Below are positions 35,509 through 44,176 of a stretch of 64,000 bases of DNA, in pieces. How positions within the stretch are numbered: the first letter of the stretch is position 1; every line of letters begins with the position of its first letter. The position numbers and the translations under genes are program-made. Source of the stretch: Microbacterium sp. Leaf320. Lineage in GTDB: Bacteria > Actinomycetota > Actinomycetes > Actinomycetales > Microbacteriaceae. The notes under the pieces are model-generated. The model ran no database searches, was not told the origin of the DNA, and was given only the letters and a program-made list of their open reading frames with translations. The stretch spans positions 671,987 to 735,986 of the forward strand of contig NZ_LMOD01000003.1 in assembly GCF_001423485.1 (NCBI RefSeq). Reading direction: 5' to 3'.

Positions 35509-36420
35509 TCAGCGGATGGAGGCGGCGGCGCCGCGGACGAGCCCGGCTGCGGCATCGACCGCTGAGGCGACGTCACCATCAGGGGGATAGAGGAGCGTGC
35601 GGCCGACGGTGAGCCCGCGCACGCCGGGAAGGGTGAGAGCGTCCTCCCACGCGGCGAACGTCTGGTCGGGATCGGCGCCGGAGTCGCCGCCGAGAAGCAG
35701 CGTCGGCATGGTGGTCGCCGCCATCACCCGCTCCATGTCCTCGACGACCGGGAGCTTCATCCACGTGTACGCAGACGACGCGCCGAGGCCGGCCGCGATG
35801 GCGATCGAGGCGATGACGGCATCCGTCGAGAGATCGTTGACGATGTGGCCGTCCTTCCAGCGGCTGAGGAACGGCTCGAGCATGATCGGCAGCCGAGCTC
35901 TCGCGGCGGCGGTGACAGCATCGGCCGTCGCCTGCAGCGTGGGTGCGGTTCCTGCATCGTCGAGATTGATCCGGATCAGGGTCTTCGCGAAATCTGCGCC
36001 GATCGCTGCGAGCTCCTCGACCGTGTAGGCACCGTACCGGTCGTCCATCTCGAAGGTCGCGCCCCGCAGGCCGCCTCGGTTCATCGACCCGACGACGATC
36101 TTGTCGTCGAGCAGCCCGAGGGCGGCCAGGTCGTCGATGATGTCCGGGGTGCCGAGCACGCCGTCGACGCCCGGGCGCTTCAATGCCGTCGCGAGCCGAT
36201 CGAGCAGGTCGTACCGATCGGCCATGGCCATGGGGTCGGAGCCCACGGCGAGAGCGCCGCGGGCGGGGTGGTCGGCTGCGACGATGAACAGCTTCCCGTC
36301 GACCCCGAGCAGGTCGCGGCGGCGGCGGTTGCGCAGTCGCGTCGCGATCTCGTGCGGCGCAGATGCGCGCAGGTCACGGAGACGGGAGAAGTCGTCTGCC
36401 GAGAGGGTGATGCCGGTCAT
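35509..36420 (-). CDS. Cgl0159-type (beta/alpha)8 protein, candidate inositol-pathway aldolase
   Basis: A 303-residue TIM-barrel protein from the ATG at 36420, which overlaps the iolC stop as ATGA. It has the features of the actinobacterial Cgl0159-type class I aldolase-like family: AADHPARGAL near the front, DKIVVGSMNRGG in the middle and LLLGGDSGADPDQTF near the end. No separate IolJ is seen, so it likely cleaves 2-deoxy-5-keto-D-gluconate 6-phosphate to dihydroxyacetone phosphate and malonate semialdehyde. That role is inferred from position and the gap in the pathway. Confidence 0.85.
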   Translation of the reverse strand: MTGITLSADDFSRLRDLRASAPHEIATRLRNRRRRDLLGVDGKLFIVAADHPARGALAVGSDPMAMADRYDLLDRLATALKRPGVDGVLGTPDIIDDLAALGLLDDKIVVGSMNRGGLRGATFEMDDRYGAYTVEELAAIGADFAKTLIRINLDDAGTAPTLQATADAVTAAARARLPIMLEPFLSRWKDGHIVNDLSTDAVIASIAIAAGLGASSAYTWMKLPVVEDMERVMAATTMPTLLLGGDSGADPDQTFAAWEDALTLPGVRGLTVGRTLLYPPDGDVASAVDAAAGLVRGAAASIR

Positions 36421-37373
36421 CCTCGGGCTCCTTCGAGTAGTTGCTGCACCTCGGACGCGGTGGGCATGGCGGTCGAGCATTCAAGTCGCGAGGCGACGAT
36501 CGCGCCGGCGACGTTGGCGAATCGGAGGATCTCCTCTAGACCCCAGCCTGAGAGGAGCCCGTGACACAGGGCGCCGCCGAACGCGTCGCCGGCGCCGAGG
36601 CCGTTGACGACGTCCACGAAGTGGGGCGGCACCTCGACCGTCTCGTCGGCCGTCTTGGCGAGCACGCCCTTCGGTCCCTGCTTGACGATGGCCAGGCGCA
36701 CACCGCGCTCCAGCAGAGCATCCGCGGCTCGGAGGGGCTCGGTCTCGCCGACGGCGACCTCGCACTCCTCGCGATTGCCGACGGCCACGGTCACGTGCTC
36801 GAGAGCGCGACCCACCTGAGCGGTCGCCTCACTCGGGTCGGCCCAGAACATGGGCCGGTAGTCGAGATCGAGGACTGTGTGATCTGCGCGACCACGCATC
36901 GCCCAGGCATCGAAGTGCGTCTGGCGGCTGGGCTCCTGCGAAAGACCGGTCACCGTCGCCCAGAGGACGCCGGCTGCACGGATGGCGCCCGCATCGAGCT
37001 GGTCGGACGTGATGTTGAGGTCCGGTGCCTTCGGCTCGCGGTAGAAGTACAGCGGGAAGTCATCGGGAGGGAAGATCTCGCAGAAGGTGATGGGCGTCTT
37101 CAGATCCGGATCGACTGCGACGGCGGAGTCGTCCACGCCGAGCCTCGTGAGCTCCCGATGCAGGTAGCGGCCGAAGGGGTCGTCGCCCGTCCGGGAGACG
37201 AGCTGCACGGCCCGACCGTAACGAGCGGCAGCCACGGCGACGTTCGCCGCGCTTCCGCCGAGGTACTTGCCGAACGTCGATACGTCCTCGAGACCGACGC
37301 CACTTTCGAGGGGGTAGATGTCGACGCCGAGGCGCCCGAGGGCGACGACGTCGAAGGTCTTTTCTCCGGTCAT
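36417..37373 (-). CDS. iolC: 5-dehydro-2-deoxygluconokinase
   Basis: A 318-residue PfkB/ribokinase-family kinase that phosphorylates 2-deoxy-5-keto-D-gluconate at position 6. It has GRLGVDIYPLESGVGL near the start, GGSAANVAVAAARYG at about 40-54 and the anion-hole motif NGLGAGDAFGGAL near the end. The start is the ATG at 37373; upstream codons run through the promoter. It is first in the minus-strand iol operon, under an IolR-type operator at 37414 and divergent from the GntR gene. Confidence 0.93.
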   Translation of the reverse strand: MTGEKTFDVVALGRLGVDIYPLESGVGLEDVSTFGKYLGGSAANVAVAAARYGRAVQLVSRTGDDPFGRYLHRELTRLGVDDSAVAVDPDLKTPITFCEIFPPDDFPLYFYREPKAPDLNITSDQLDAGAIRAAGVLWATVTGLSQEPSRQTHFDAWAMRGRADHTVLDLDYRPMFWADPSEATAQVGRALEHVTVAVGNREECEVAVGETEPLRAADALLERGVRLAIVKQGPKGVLAKTADETVEVPPHFVDVVNGLGAGDAFGGALCHGLLSGWGLEEILRFANVAGAIVASRLECSTAMPTASEVQQLLEGARG

Positions 37374-37413
37374 ACTCCTGTGTACAACTTTCCTGATCGC
37401 GATGGACGGGATA

Positions 37414-37423
37414 TGTCTTAACA
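37414..37423. promoter_or_regulatory. IolR-type operator, site 3 (TGTCTTAACA)
   Basis: TGTCTTAACA fits TGTCNNRACA and the Corynebacterium IolR motif exactly, 41 bp upstream of the iolC start codon. Confidence 0.65.
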
Positions 37424-37505
37424 ATAACACAAGGGTCGATTCTTGCAAGGGGTCCGCACTCGCGGCTCTCACGCTCTGAGGTGACAAAGTCGGCGGGAGG
37501 TAATA

Positions 37506-37517
37506 TTGTCGCGACAA
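37506..37517. promoter_or_regulatory. IolR-type operator, site 4 (perfect palindrome TTGTCGCGACAA)
   Basis: A perfect 12-bp palindrome 17 bp upstream of the GntR start codon, containing TGTCGCGACA. The placement suits autorepression. Confidence 0.6.
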
Positions 37518-37534
37518 ACGAGGGAGACCACGAG

Positions 37535-38296
37535 ATGGCGACGACGGACGGCGTATGGCCGGACCACCTGTTCCACGATCTGGATCGCACAGGGCCGATT
37601 CCCCTGTACTTCCAGGTGTCGAGCAGGCTCGAGGCGGCGATCCGATCAGGCGAGATCCCGCCGGGTGCGCGCCTCGAGAACGAGATCGCGATCGGTGAGC
37701 GCCTGGGACTCTCTCGCCCGACCGTCAGGCGAGCGATCCAGGAGCTCGTGGATCGGGGCCTCCTCGTACGTCGCCGCGGAATCGGCACGCAGGTGGTGCA
37801 AGGACAGGTGACCCGCCAGGTCGAGCTGACCAGTCTCTTCGACGATCTGCAGAGCACGAAGCACAACCCCGGAACGACGGTGCTGCTGCACGAGCTCTCC
37901 CCCGCCCCCGAGAACGTCGCCGAGCACCTCAGCGTCCCCGTGGGTGCCGAGGTGCTGCACATCCGCCGCCGTCGCACCTCCGACGGCAGCCCCGTGGCGA
38001 TCCTCGAGAACTGGTTCCCCGCCGATATCGCCGAGATCACCCGGGAGCAGCTGGAGGATCAGGGCCTGTACCAGATTCTGCGCAGTCGAGGCGTGACGAT
38101 CCGCGTCGCGAAGCAGCGGATCGGCGCTCGACGGGCTCACGACGATGAGGGCAAGCTGCTCGACATCGATCGTGACGGGCCCGTGCTGCAGATGGAGCGC
38201 ACCTCGTTCGACGGCGCCGGCCGAGCGATCGAGTTCGGGGTGCACATCTACCGACCCGACCTCTACAGCTTCGAGACCACGCTGGTCGCCAAGTAG
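37535..38296 (+). CDS. iolR: GntR-family regulator of the inositol genes (IolR-like)
   Basis: A 253-residue HutC/FadR-like GntR regulator. The N-terminal winged helix has PIPLYFQVSSRLEAAIRSG, then ARLENEIAIGERLGLSRPTVRRAI and LVRRRGIGTQVV, followed by a UTRA ligand domain. I start at the ATG at 37535 rather than an in-frame GTG at 37481, because the latter would put the palindromic operator inside the coding sequence. It diverges from iolC and is flanked by TGTCNNRACA-like sites, so it is the probable repressor of the island. Confidence 0.92.
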   Translation: MATTDGVWPDHLFHDLDRTGPIPLYFQVSSRLEAAIRSGEIPPGARLENEIAIGERLGLSRPTVRRAIQELVDRGLLVRRRGIGTQVVQGQVTRQVELTSLFDDLQSTKHNPGTTVLLHELSPAPENVAEHLSVPVGAEVLHIRRRRTSDGSPVAILENWFPADIAEITREQLEDQGLYQILRSRGVTIRVAKQRIGARRAHDDEGKLLDIDRDGPVLQMERTSFDGAGRAIEFGVHIYRPDLYSFETTLVAK

Positions 38297-38312
38297 CGCG
38301 ACCTGCTCGCCC

Positions 38313-39176
38313 TCACCGCAGCAGCATGCTGATGGTGTTGCGCAGCGTCGAGGCGACGAGCTCGTCGTCGAGCTCCGCGACCTTGTCGCAGAAGATCTCC
38401 GAGCAGTACCAGCTGTCGTACCCGGTGGAGCGGACAGCGTCCACCCACTCCTGCAACGGGATGTCGCCCGCTCCGGTCCATACGTTGCGAGAGACGCCCT
38501 GATCGGGGATCTCCCCCGCGGGCACATGCAGGCCGTCGCAGACGTGGACGGCCGCGATCAGATCGGCAGGCAGCGCGGCGACGTCCTCCGGCTCGTCTCC
38601 CGAAGCCCAGAAGTGCCAGAAGTCCACGCACAGCCTCACGTTCGCGCGGTCGATCCGCTCGAAGATCTCGAGCGCCTGCGCCACGCGATTGATCGGCGAC
38701 CACGCCAACGGCTCCAGATACAAGCCCACCCCGTGATCGGCTGCGATGTCTGCGGCGAGCGCGACCCGGCGCGCCGTCTCGGCGAGCGACTCGGCGTCCG
38801 TCAGGCCGAGCGAGCCGCGATAGCGCAGGTCGCCGGGCGTCAACGTCCCCGCACGGAAGTCCTTGACGACCTGCACATCGACCGGCCCCGTGCACATCTG
38901 CACGAAGGGAGCGCCTACCACCTCCGCAACCTCGGCCAGCCGGGTGGCATCGCGGACGAACCGGTCGTGAGGTGCCTCCTGGATCGCTCCCACTCCCGAG
39001 ACGGCGAATCCGTCGAGCGGACCCACGAGGTCGCGCGCCGTGAAGCCGACGTCGAGGAACCGGAACAGCTTCGGCGTCTGCAGCTCCACCGCATCGAACC
39101 CCGCCGACTTCGCGACGGCGATGTCTCGCAGGGTGGTGCCGTGGAAAGAAGCGGTGGAATTCATCGAGATCTTCAC
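38313..39176 (-). CDS. Sugar phosphate isomerase/epimerase (TIM barrel)
   Basis: A 287-residue xylose-isomerase-like barrel. Metal-ligand style segments are YLEPLAW, CVDFWHFWASGDE, AAVHVCDGLH and the C-terminal YCSEIF. It is convergent with the iolR gene and has its own promoter with an IolR-type site at 39199. It could be an inosose isomerase (IolI-like) or act on another polyol; the sequence does not decide. Confidence 0.87.
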   Translation of the reverse strand: MKISMNSTASFHGTTLRDIAVAKSAGFDAVELQTPKLFRFLDVGFTARDLVGPLDGFAVSGVGAIQEAPHDRFVRDATRLAEVAEVVGAPFVQMCTGPVDVQVVKDFRAGTLTPGDLRYRGSLGLTDAESLAETARRVALAADIAADHGVGLYLEPLAWSPINRVAQALEIFERIDRANVRLCVDFWHFWASGDEPEDVAALPADLIAAVHVCDGLHVPAGEIPDQGVSRNVWTGAGDIPLQEWVDAVRSTGYDSWYCSEIFCDKVAELDDELVASTLRNTISMLLR

Positions 39177-39198
39177 TGGACCACCCTATAGGTCCGAA

Positions 39199-39208
39199 TG
39201 TCAGAACA
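39199..39208. promoter_or_regulatory. IolR-type operator, site 5 (TGTCAGAACA)
   Basis: TGTCAGAACA, within the wider inverted repeat AATGT-CAGA-ACATT at 39197-39210, between the divergent isomerase and ABC binding-protein genes. Confidence 0.6.
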
Positions 39209-39298
39209 TTCTATTGACTTCTTGCCAGGTGCTGGATACGCTCAGCGCACCAATGACGGTAGCCGGAACCCGCCGGCGCAAGAAAGGATCACGACGTC

Positions 39299-40327
39299 GT
39301 GACACTCACACACAGCTCCCGCACCGGGATGGCACTCGTCGCCGTCGCCGTGTCGGCCCTCGCCCTGGCGGGTTGCTCCGCCGCCGCCTCCGACGGTTCG
39401 ACCGACGCGTCCAGTGGTCTCGAGAGCGGCTACGGCTCTCTTGCAGAGAACCGCAACGCCTACTTCTTCACCTACTACAACCCCGCGGGCGATCCCTTCT
39501 GGGCCCAGATCCTGCAGGGCGGCGAGGATGCCGCCGAACTCGGAGATCTGACGCTCACGCACCAGACCGCCGAGGGCGACCCCGACAAGATGGTCGACCT
39601 CGTGCAGACGGCGATCGCCACCGATCCCTCCCTGATCTTCATGCCCTTCAACGAGGGCGAGAAGTGGGTGGGCGTCGCCTGCGACGCCGCCGAGGCGGGC
39701 ATCACCGTCGTCGCCTACAACGTGCCGGCCCCCGAGTCGGCCGCCGATTGCGTGTCGGGCTTCGTGGGGCAGGACTTCTTCGAAGTCGGGGAGATCGTCG
39801 GCGAACGGCTCGTCGAAGAAGCAGGTCTCGGAAGCGGAGACAAGGTCCTGCTCCCCGCCGAAGAGCCCGAGCAGGCCTACGCGATCAACCGGGGCGGCGG
39901 CGTGCAGTCCTCGCTCGACGAGGTCGGCGCGAAGGGCGAATTCCTTCGCACCTCGGGCAACGACGAGGAAGCGCTCAACTCCCTGACCGCCTGGCTCACG
40001 GCCAACCCGGATGTCGCCGCGATCGCTCCTCTCGGCGGCACCCCGCACCGGAACATCGTCGCCGCGATGGAAGCGGCCGGAGTGAAGGTGCCGGTCGTCG
40101 GCTTCGACACCTCGCCTCAGGTCGTCGCGGGCATCAAGAGCGGCGACATCATCGCGACCGCCGACCAGCAGGGGTATGTGCAGGGATTCCAGTCCGTCAC
40201 GCAGGGAATCCTCTACATCGACTTCGGCCTCTCCCCCGCCAACATCAACTCCGGCGGGCGCGGCCTGATCGACGAGTCCAACGTCGATCTGCTCGAGAAC
40301 GACAAGCTCAAGGGCGTCCGTTTCTGA
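39299..40327 (+). CDS. Ribose/inositol-type ABC substrate-binding lipoprotein
   Basis: A 342-residue periplasmic-binding protein of the ribose/galactose class (type 1). It starts at a GTG with AAAGGA upstream. The lipoprotein signal ends in LALAGC with Cys26, followed by a Ser/Asp-rich linker and two lobes (YYNPAGDPFWAQILQGGEDA, AAIAPLGGTPHRNIVAAMEA). It is first of a three-gene importer operon with permease and ATPase, and shares a promoter region with an IolR-type site. Myo-inositol or a related polyol is the likely ligand. Confidence 0.92.
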   Translation: MTLTHSSRTGMALVAVAVSALALAGCSAAASDGSTDASSGLESGYGSLAENRNAYFFTYYNPAGDPFWAQILQGGEDAAELGDLTLTHQTAEGDPDKMVDLVQTAIATDPSLIFMPFNEGEKWVGVACDAAEAGITVVAYNVPAPESAADCVSGFVGQDFFEVGEIVGERLVEEAGLGSGDKVLLPAEEPEQAYAINRGGGVQSSLDEVGAKGEFLRTSGNDEEALNSLTAWLTANPDVAAIAPLGGTPHRNIVAAMEAAGVKVPVVGFDTSPQVVAGIKSGDIIATADQQGYVQGFQSVTQGILYIDFGLSPANINSGGRGLIDESNVDLLENDKLKGVRF

Positions 40328-40338
40328 GAGTCCGACTC

Positions 40339-40370
40339 GCGGGGGCCGCAGCCTGGGGCGCGGTCCCCGC
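40339..40370 (+). promoter_or_regulatory. Stem-loop between binding-protein and permease genes
   Basis: Arms 40339-40349 and 40360-40370 pair over 11 positions with one G-U, in the 75-bp gap of the inositol-type ABC operon. A pyrimidine-rich run follows. This is the same architecture as in the Opp-type operon at 20363-20392. Confidence 0.5.
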
Positions 40371-40402
40371 CTCCTTCTTCCTCACTTCCCGAAAGGCATG
40401 AG

Positions 40403-41494
40403 ATGTCTCAGCCCACAGAAAGACCGCGCGAGCACGTCCTGACTGCTCCCGCCCCGACCGAGACCGTCGTCACCGGGCGGATGCTCGGCGACAGCACCCC
40501 GCGGACGTTCGGCGATTCCCTCCGCGAGAGCATCCGCTACAGCCGGGGCCGCGGCGCACTCGAGATCGGCGTGATCGTCGCTCTGGTGCTCGTCGGCTTC
40601 ATCATCGCCGGCTCGGTGGCCCCCGCCGCCTTCCCCTTCCTCTCTGCGAGCAATCTGTCCGGAGTCATCTCGCAGAGCATCCCCGTGCTCGCCCTGCTCG
40701 GCCTCGGCGCCGGCATCCTGATGGTGGCCGGCGAGTTCGACCTCTCGCTCGGCGCGAACGTCGGCTTCACCGCGATCGTCTTCATCAACGTCTCCGAGAG
40801 CGTCGGCTGGGGCTGGGGCATCGTCGCCGGACTCGCCACCTCCACCTCCATCGCCCTGATCAACGGACTCATCGTGGTGCTCACCCGCATCCCGTCCTTC
40901 ATCGCCACACTCGGCATGGGGTTCTTCTGGGTGGGCGCGAGCATCTTCGTCAACGGCACCTCTCCCGCCATCCTCGTCGACGGCAAGGACGACGTTCTCG
41001 TCACGGTGTTCGCCGGCGACTTCGGCTTCTTCCGGTCGCAGTTGGTCTGGCTGGTCCTGATCGGCCTCGCCGCGTGGGCGTTCCTGCATCGCCACAAGCT
41101 CGGCAACCACATCTTCGCGGTGGGCGGCAACGCGTCTGCGGCCAAGGCGATCTCGATCAAGCCCAACTCCGTGCGTCTCCTGGCCTTCGGAGTCTTCGGC
41201 CTGCTCGTCGGTTTCGCGTCGATCCTGATCTCCGTCCGCACCGGCTCCATGCAGCCGGGCAGCACCGATGACTACACGCTCATGGCGATCGCTGCGGCCG
41301 TCGTCGGCGGCACCTCTCTGAACGGCGGTCGCGGGTCGGTCATCGGCATGATCATCGGCGCCGCCCTGATCCGACTCATCGAGAACGGCCTGATCCTCGC
41401 CAAGGCACCGGGCTTCTACATCCAGCTCTTCGTCGGCCTCATCATCGTGATCGCCGCCGTCTTCAACAAGCTCATGGAAGGCAAGGCATCATGA
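40403..41494 (+). CDS. Ribose/inositol-type ABC transporter permease
   Basis: A 363-residue RbsC-type permease with about eight to ten membrane segments. It has the family stretch GILMVAGEFDLSLGANVGF near residue 105 and GGTSLNGGRGSVIGMIIGA near 300. A cytoplasmic N-terminal tail of about 60 residues precedes the first helix. GAAAGG precedes the ATG. It overlaps the ATPase gene by 4 bp. Confidence 0.93.
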   Translation: MSQPTERPREHVLTAPAPTETVVTGRMLGDSTPRTFGDSLRESIRYSRGRGALEIGVIVALVLVGFIIAGSVAPAAFPFLSASNLSGVISQSIPVLALLGLGAGILMVAGEFDLSLGANVGFTAIVFINVSESVGWGWGIVAGLATSTSIALINGLIVVLTRIPSFIATLGMGFFWVGASIFVNGTSPAILVDGKDDVLVTVFAGDFGFFRSQLVWLVLIGLAAWAFLHRHKLGNHIFAVGGNASAAKAISIKPNSVRLLAFGVFGLLVGFASILISVRTGSMQPGSTDDYTLMAIAAAVVGGTSLNGGRGSVIGMIIGAALIRLIENGLILAKAPGFYIQLFVGLIIVIAAVFNKLMEGKAS

Positions 41495-42267
41495 CCTCCG
41501 ACTACCTGCTGCGTCTCGAGGGCGTGACCAAGAAGTACGGCGCGAACACCGTGCTGAAGGACGTCTCGTTCGACATCGGCCGCGGCGAGGTCGTCGGCCT
41601 GCTCGGCGACAATGGCGCAGGCAAGTCGACCCTCGTGAAGATCATGTCGGGTGTCGTGCCGATGACCTCGGGGGCCTACTACTGGGACGGCACCGCCGTG
41701 CCGACCGTCAACCGACCGACCACCGAGTCGCTGGGCGTCGAGACGATCTTCCAGGACTCCGCCCTCGTCGATCAGATGTCGATCACCCGCAACATCTTCA
41801 TGGGTCGGGAGATCACGAACCCCCTCGGCTTCATGAAGCTGAAGCAGATGGATGCCATCGCGACGAACATCCTCGACACCGTCGTCACGATCGAGGGCAT
41901 CAAGAGTTCGAAGCAGCTCGTCTCGTCGCTGTCGGGAGGACAGGCGCAGGCGGTCGCGATCGCGCGCGCGGTGCACTTCAAGCGCAGCCTGCTCATCCTC
42001 GACGAGCCGACATCGGCCCTGGCCGTGCGTGCGACCGAGGCTCTTCTGGACTACCTCCGACAGCTCAAGACCGAGGGCGTGAGCTCGGTTCTCGTCACCC
42101 ACAACCTGCACCACGCCTACAAGGTCTGCGATCGGCACATCGTGATGAATCACGGCAGGAAGATCCTCGATGTGCGTCGCGAGGACACCAGTGTCGAAGA
42201 GCTGACCGCAGCCGTGGTCGAGGGCCAGATCGGGGTCGACCGCTTCCGCGCCGGAGTGGGCATCTGA
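41491..42267 (+). CDS. Ribose/inositol-type ABC transporter ATP-binding protein (single NBD)
   Basis: A 258-residue ATPase with Walker A GDNGAGKST, signature LSGGQAQAVAIARAV, Walker B LLILDEPTSAL and switch His in LVTHNL. Most ribose-type importers use a tandem double-NBD protein of about 500 residues; this is the single-domain (FrcA-like) type that must homodimerise. The ATG overlaps the permease stop as ATGA. The Asp expected right after the DEPTSAL motif is replaced (SALAVRA), a departure from the usual D-loop. Confidence 0.9.
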   Translation: MTSDYLLRLEGVTKKYGANTVLKDVSFDIGRGEVVGLLGDNGAGKSTLVKIMSGVVPMTSGAYYWDGTAVPTVNRPTTESLGVETIFQDSALVDQMSITRNIFMGREITNPLGFMKLKQMDAIATNILDTVVTIEGIKSSKQLVSSLSGGQAQAVAIARAVHFKRSLLILDEPTSALAVRATEALLDYLRQLKTEGVSSVLVTHNLHHAYKVCDRHIVMNHGRKILDVRREDTSVEELTAAVVEGQIGVDRFRAGVGI

Positions 42268-42284
42268 CCGGCATCTCCACAGGT

Positions 42285-42317
42285 GAGGCCCCGCGCTGCA
42301 GTGCAGTGCGGGGCCTC
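42285..42317. terminator. Bidirectional stem-loop between convergent transporter operons
   Basis: A perfect 10-bp stem (42285-42294 with 42308-42317, arm GAGGCCCCGC) is extended inward by a CTGCA/TGCAG pairing. It lies between the stops of the ABC ATPase and the convergent carbohydrate permease. Confidence 0.7.
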
Positions 42318-42350
42318 GCTGTGCCCGGCAGTACCGATGATGCGAAGACG

Positions 42351-43244
42351 CTACTTGATCGCCCCGGCGCCGATGCCCTTCACGATGTGGCGCTGGGCCA
42401 TCAGATAGAAGATCACCACAGGCACGATCGAGATCGTGGTCGCGGCGAGCAGGATCTGCTGCTGCGGCGTCTCTGCGGACGTGAACGCGGTGAGACCTCG
42501 CTGGATGGGCATCAGTGCGTTGTCGTCGAACAGCACGAGCGCCATCAGGTACTCGTTCCACGCTCCGAGACCCTGGATGACCGCCACGGCTGCGAGCCCT
42601 GGCTTCGCGAGCGGCAGGATCACGCTCCAGAAGATGCGGAGGGGCCCCGCGCCGTCCAACGCCGCGGCCTCTTCCAGGTCTCGAGGCTGGCTCACGAAGA
42701 AGCTGCGCATGATGAGGGTCGACATGGGGATGCCCGATGTGATCAGGATGAGGACGTAGCCCACCGGGTTGTTGGTCAGACCGAGCGAGATCAGCAGCTT
42801 GTACTGCGCGAGGAACATCGCAGGAGCCGGAATGATCATCACCGCCAGGATGATGAACGTGAAGACGCCCTTGCCTGCGAAGTCGAGGCGCGCGAGCGCG
42901 TAGCCCGCCAGGCTCGACACGATCAGGATGCCGGCGACGGCGCATCCCGTGTAGATCACGCTGTTGCGCAGATACGTGCCGAGGTCGCCCTGCACCCAGG
43001 CGGTGATGTAGTTCTGCCACTGAGGGTCAGCCGGCAGGAAGGTGTCGTTCGACAGCAACTCGGTGAGGCTCTGCAATGACCCCGAGAGCATCCAGAGCAG
43101 AGGCAGCAGCGCTGTCAGCGCCGCGATGATGAGGAGCCCGTAGAGCCCCACTCTGTCGGCGCGGATGCGACGACGCGGTCGCGGCCGGGGCTGGTCGATC
43201 GTGGTCTCCGCCTCCTCGACCGGCGGTTGGGTGATGAGTGTCAT
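42351..43244 (-). CDS. Carbohydrate ABC transporter permease (MalG type)
   Basis: A 297-residue CUT1-family permease with six membrane segments. It has the C-terminal EAA-type loop EAAALDGAGPLRIFWSVILP near residue 205. The ATG overlaps the upstream permease stop as ATGA; reading further upstream is not protein-like. It pairs with the MalF-type permease. No ATPase gene accompanies this system, so it must borrow a housekeeping MsiK/MsmX-like ATPase. Confidence 0.93.
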   Translation of the reverse strand: MTLITQPPVEEAETTIDQPRPRPRRRIRADRVGLYGLLIIAALTALLPLLWMLSGSLQSLTELLSNDTFLPADPQWQNYITAWVQGDLGTYLRNSVIYTGCAVAGILIVSSLAGYALARLDFAGKGVFTFIILAVMIIPAPAMFLAQYKLLISLGLTNNPVGYVLILITSGIPMSTLIMRSFFVSQPRDLEEAAALDGAGPLRIFWSVILPLAKPGLAAVAVIQGLGAWNEYLMALVLFDDNALMPIQRGLTAFTSAETPQQQILLAATTISIVPVVIFYLMAQRHIVKGIGAGAIK

Positions 43245-44176
43245 GCGCGGGACCTCCGCCCGGTGATGGCGAGCTGGAGAACCGAGAGCAGCACGAGAGC
43301 GCCACCGAAGACCACGGACATCGCGGCCGCACTTCCGTAGCGCCAGTTCACGAACGCCTCGTTGAAGATCGCCAGCGTGGGAACCATCGTGTGATAGCCG
43401 GGACCCCCGTTCGTGAGCACCTGCACCGTTCCGAAGATCTGCAGAGCGGCGAGCAGGGTCAGCAGGCTGACGATCGAGGTGACCGGTGCGAGATGCGGCC
43501 AGGTGATGTAGCGGAACTGGGTCCACGGACTCGCGCCGTCGAGCTCCGCAGCCTCATACAGCTCTTTGGGCACGTCCTGCAGCCCCGCGAGGAAAAGCAG
43601 GAAGCCGAACCCCCAGTGGAACCAGACGAAGACCGCGGCCACCGCGGGAAGCGCGACGGACGGATCGCCGAGCCAGTTCTGCTGCAGAGACCCGAGACCG
43701 ACCATCTCGAGAACACGATTGAGCACGCCTGAACCCGGCGCGAGGATGAAGGAGAAGAGCAGACCGACGACGACGACCGAGAGCACGCCGGGCAGGTAGA
43801 AGACTGTGCGGAAGAAGGTCTTGCCCCGAGTGATGCGGTTCACGGCGAGCGCCATCGCCAGAGCGACGCCGTTGCCCACGAAGAAGCCGACCACTCCGAA
43901 GAACAGCACGTTCCTCATCGACGCCCAGAAGACGGGATCGCCTGCGATGAACTCGTAGTTCGCGAATCCGACCCAGGGAGTGTCGGGGCTCACGCCGTCC
44001 CACGACTGGAAGCTGAGGAGGATCGCCTGCCCGAAGGGGACGATCGTGAAGATGCCGATCAGCGCGATGGCGGGGGCCAGGAACAGCCAGCCCAGCAGGT
44101 TGGCGCGCAACGAGCGCTTCCTGCGCGGCGCCCGGGTGGGGCGCCGCGCAGCAAGCGGGAGAGAGGAGGTCGTCAT
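43241..44176 (-). CDS. Carbohydrate ABC transporter permease (MalF type)
   Basis: A 311-residue CUT1-family permease with six membrane segments after a basic N-terminal tail (RAPRRKRSLRAN). It has the PFGQAILLSFQSWDG first external loop and the EAA-type loop EAAELDGASPWTQFRYITWP near residue 220. The ATG overlaps the substrate-binding protein stop by 4 bp. Confidence 0.93.
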   Translation of the reverse strand: MTTSSLPLAARRPTRAPRRKRSLRANLLGWLFLAPAIALIGIFTIVPFGQAILLSFQSWDGVSPDTPWVGFANYEFIAGDPVFWASMRNVLFFGVVGFFVGNGVALAMALAVNRITRGKTFFRTVFYLPGVLSVVVVGLLFSFILAPGSGVLNRVLEMVGLGSLQQNWLGDPSVALPAVAAVFVWFHWGFGFLLFLAGLQDVPKELYEAAELDGASPWTQFRYITWPHLAPVTSIVSLLTLLAALQIFGTVQVLTNGGPGYHTMVPTLAIFNEAFVNWRYGSAAAMSVVFGGALVLLSVLQLAITGRRSRA

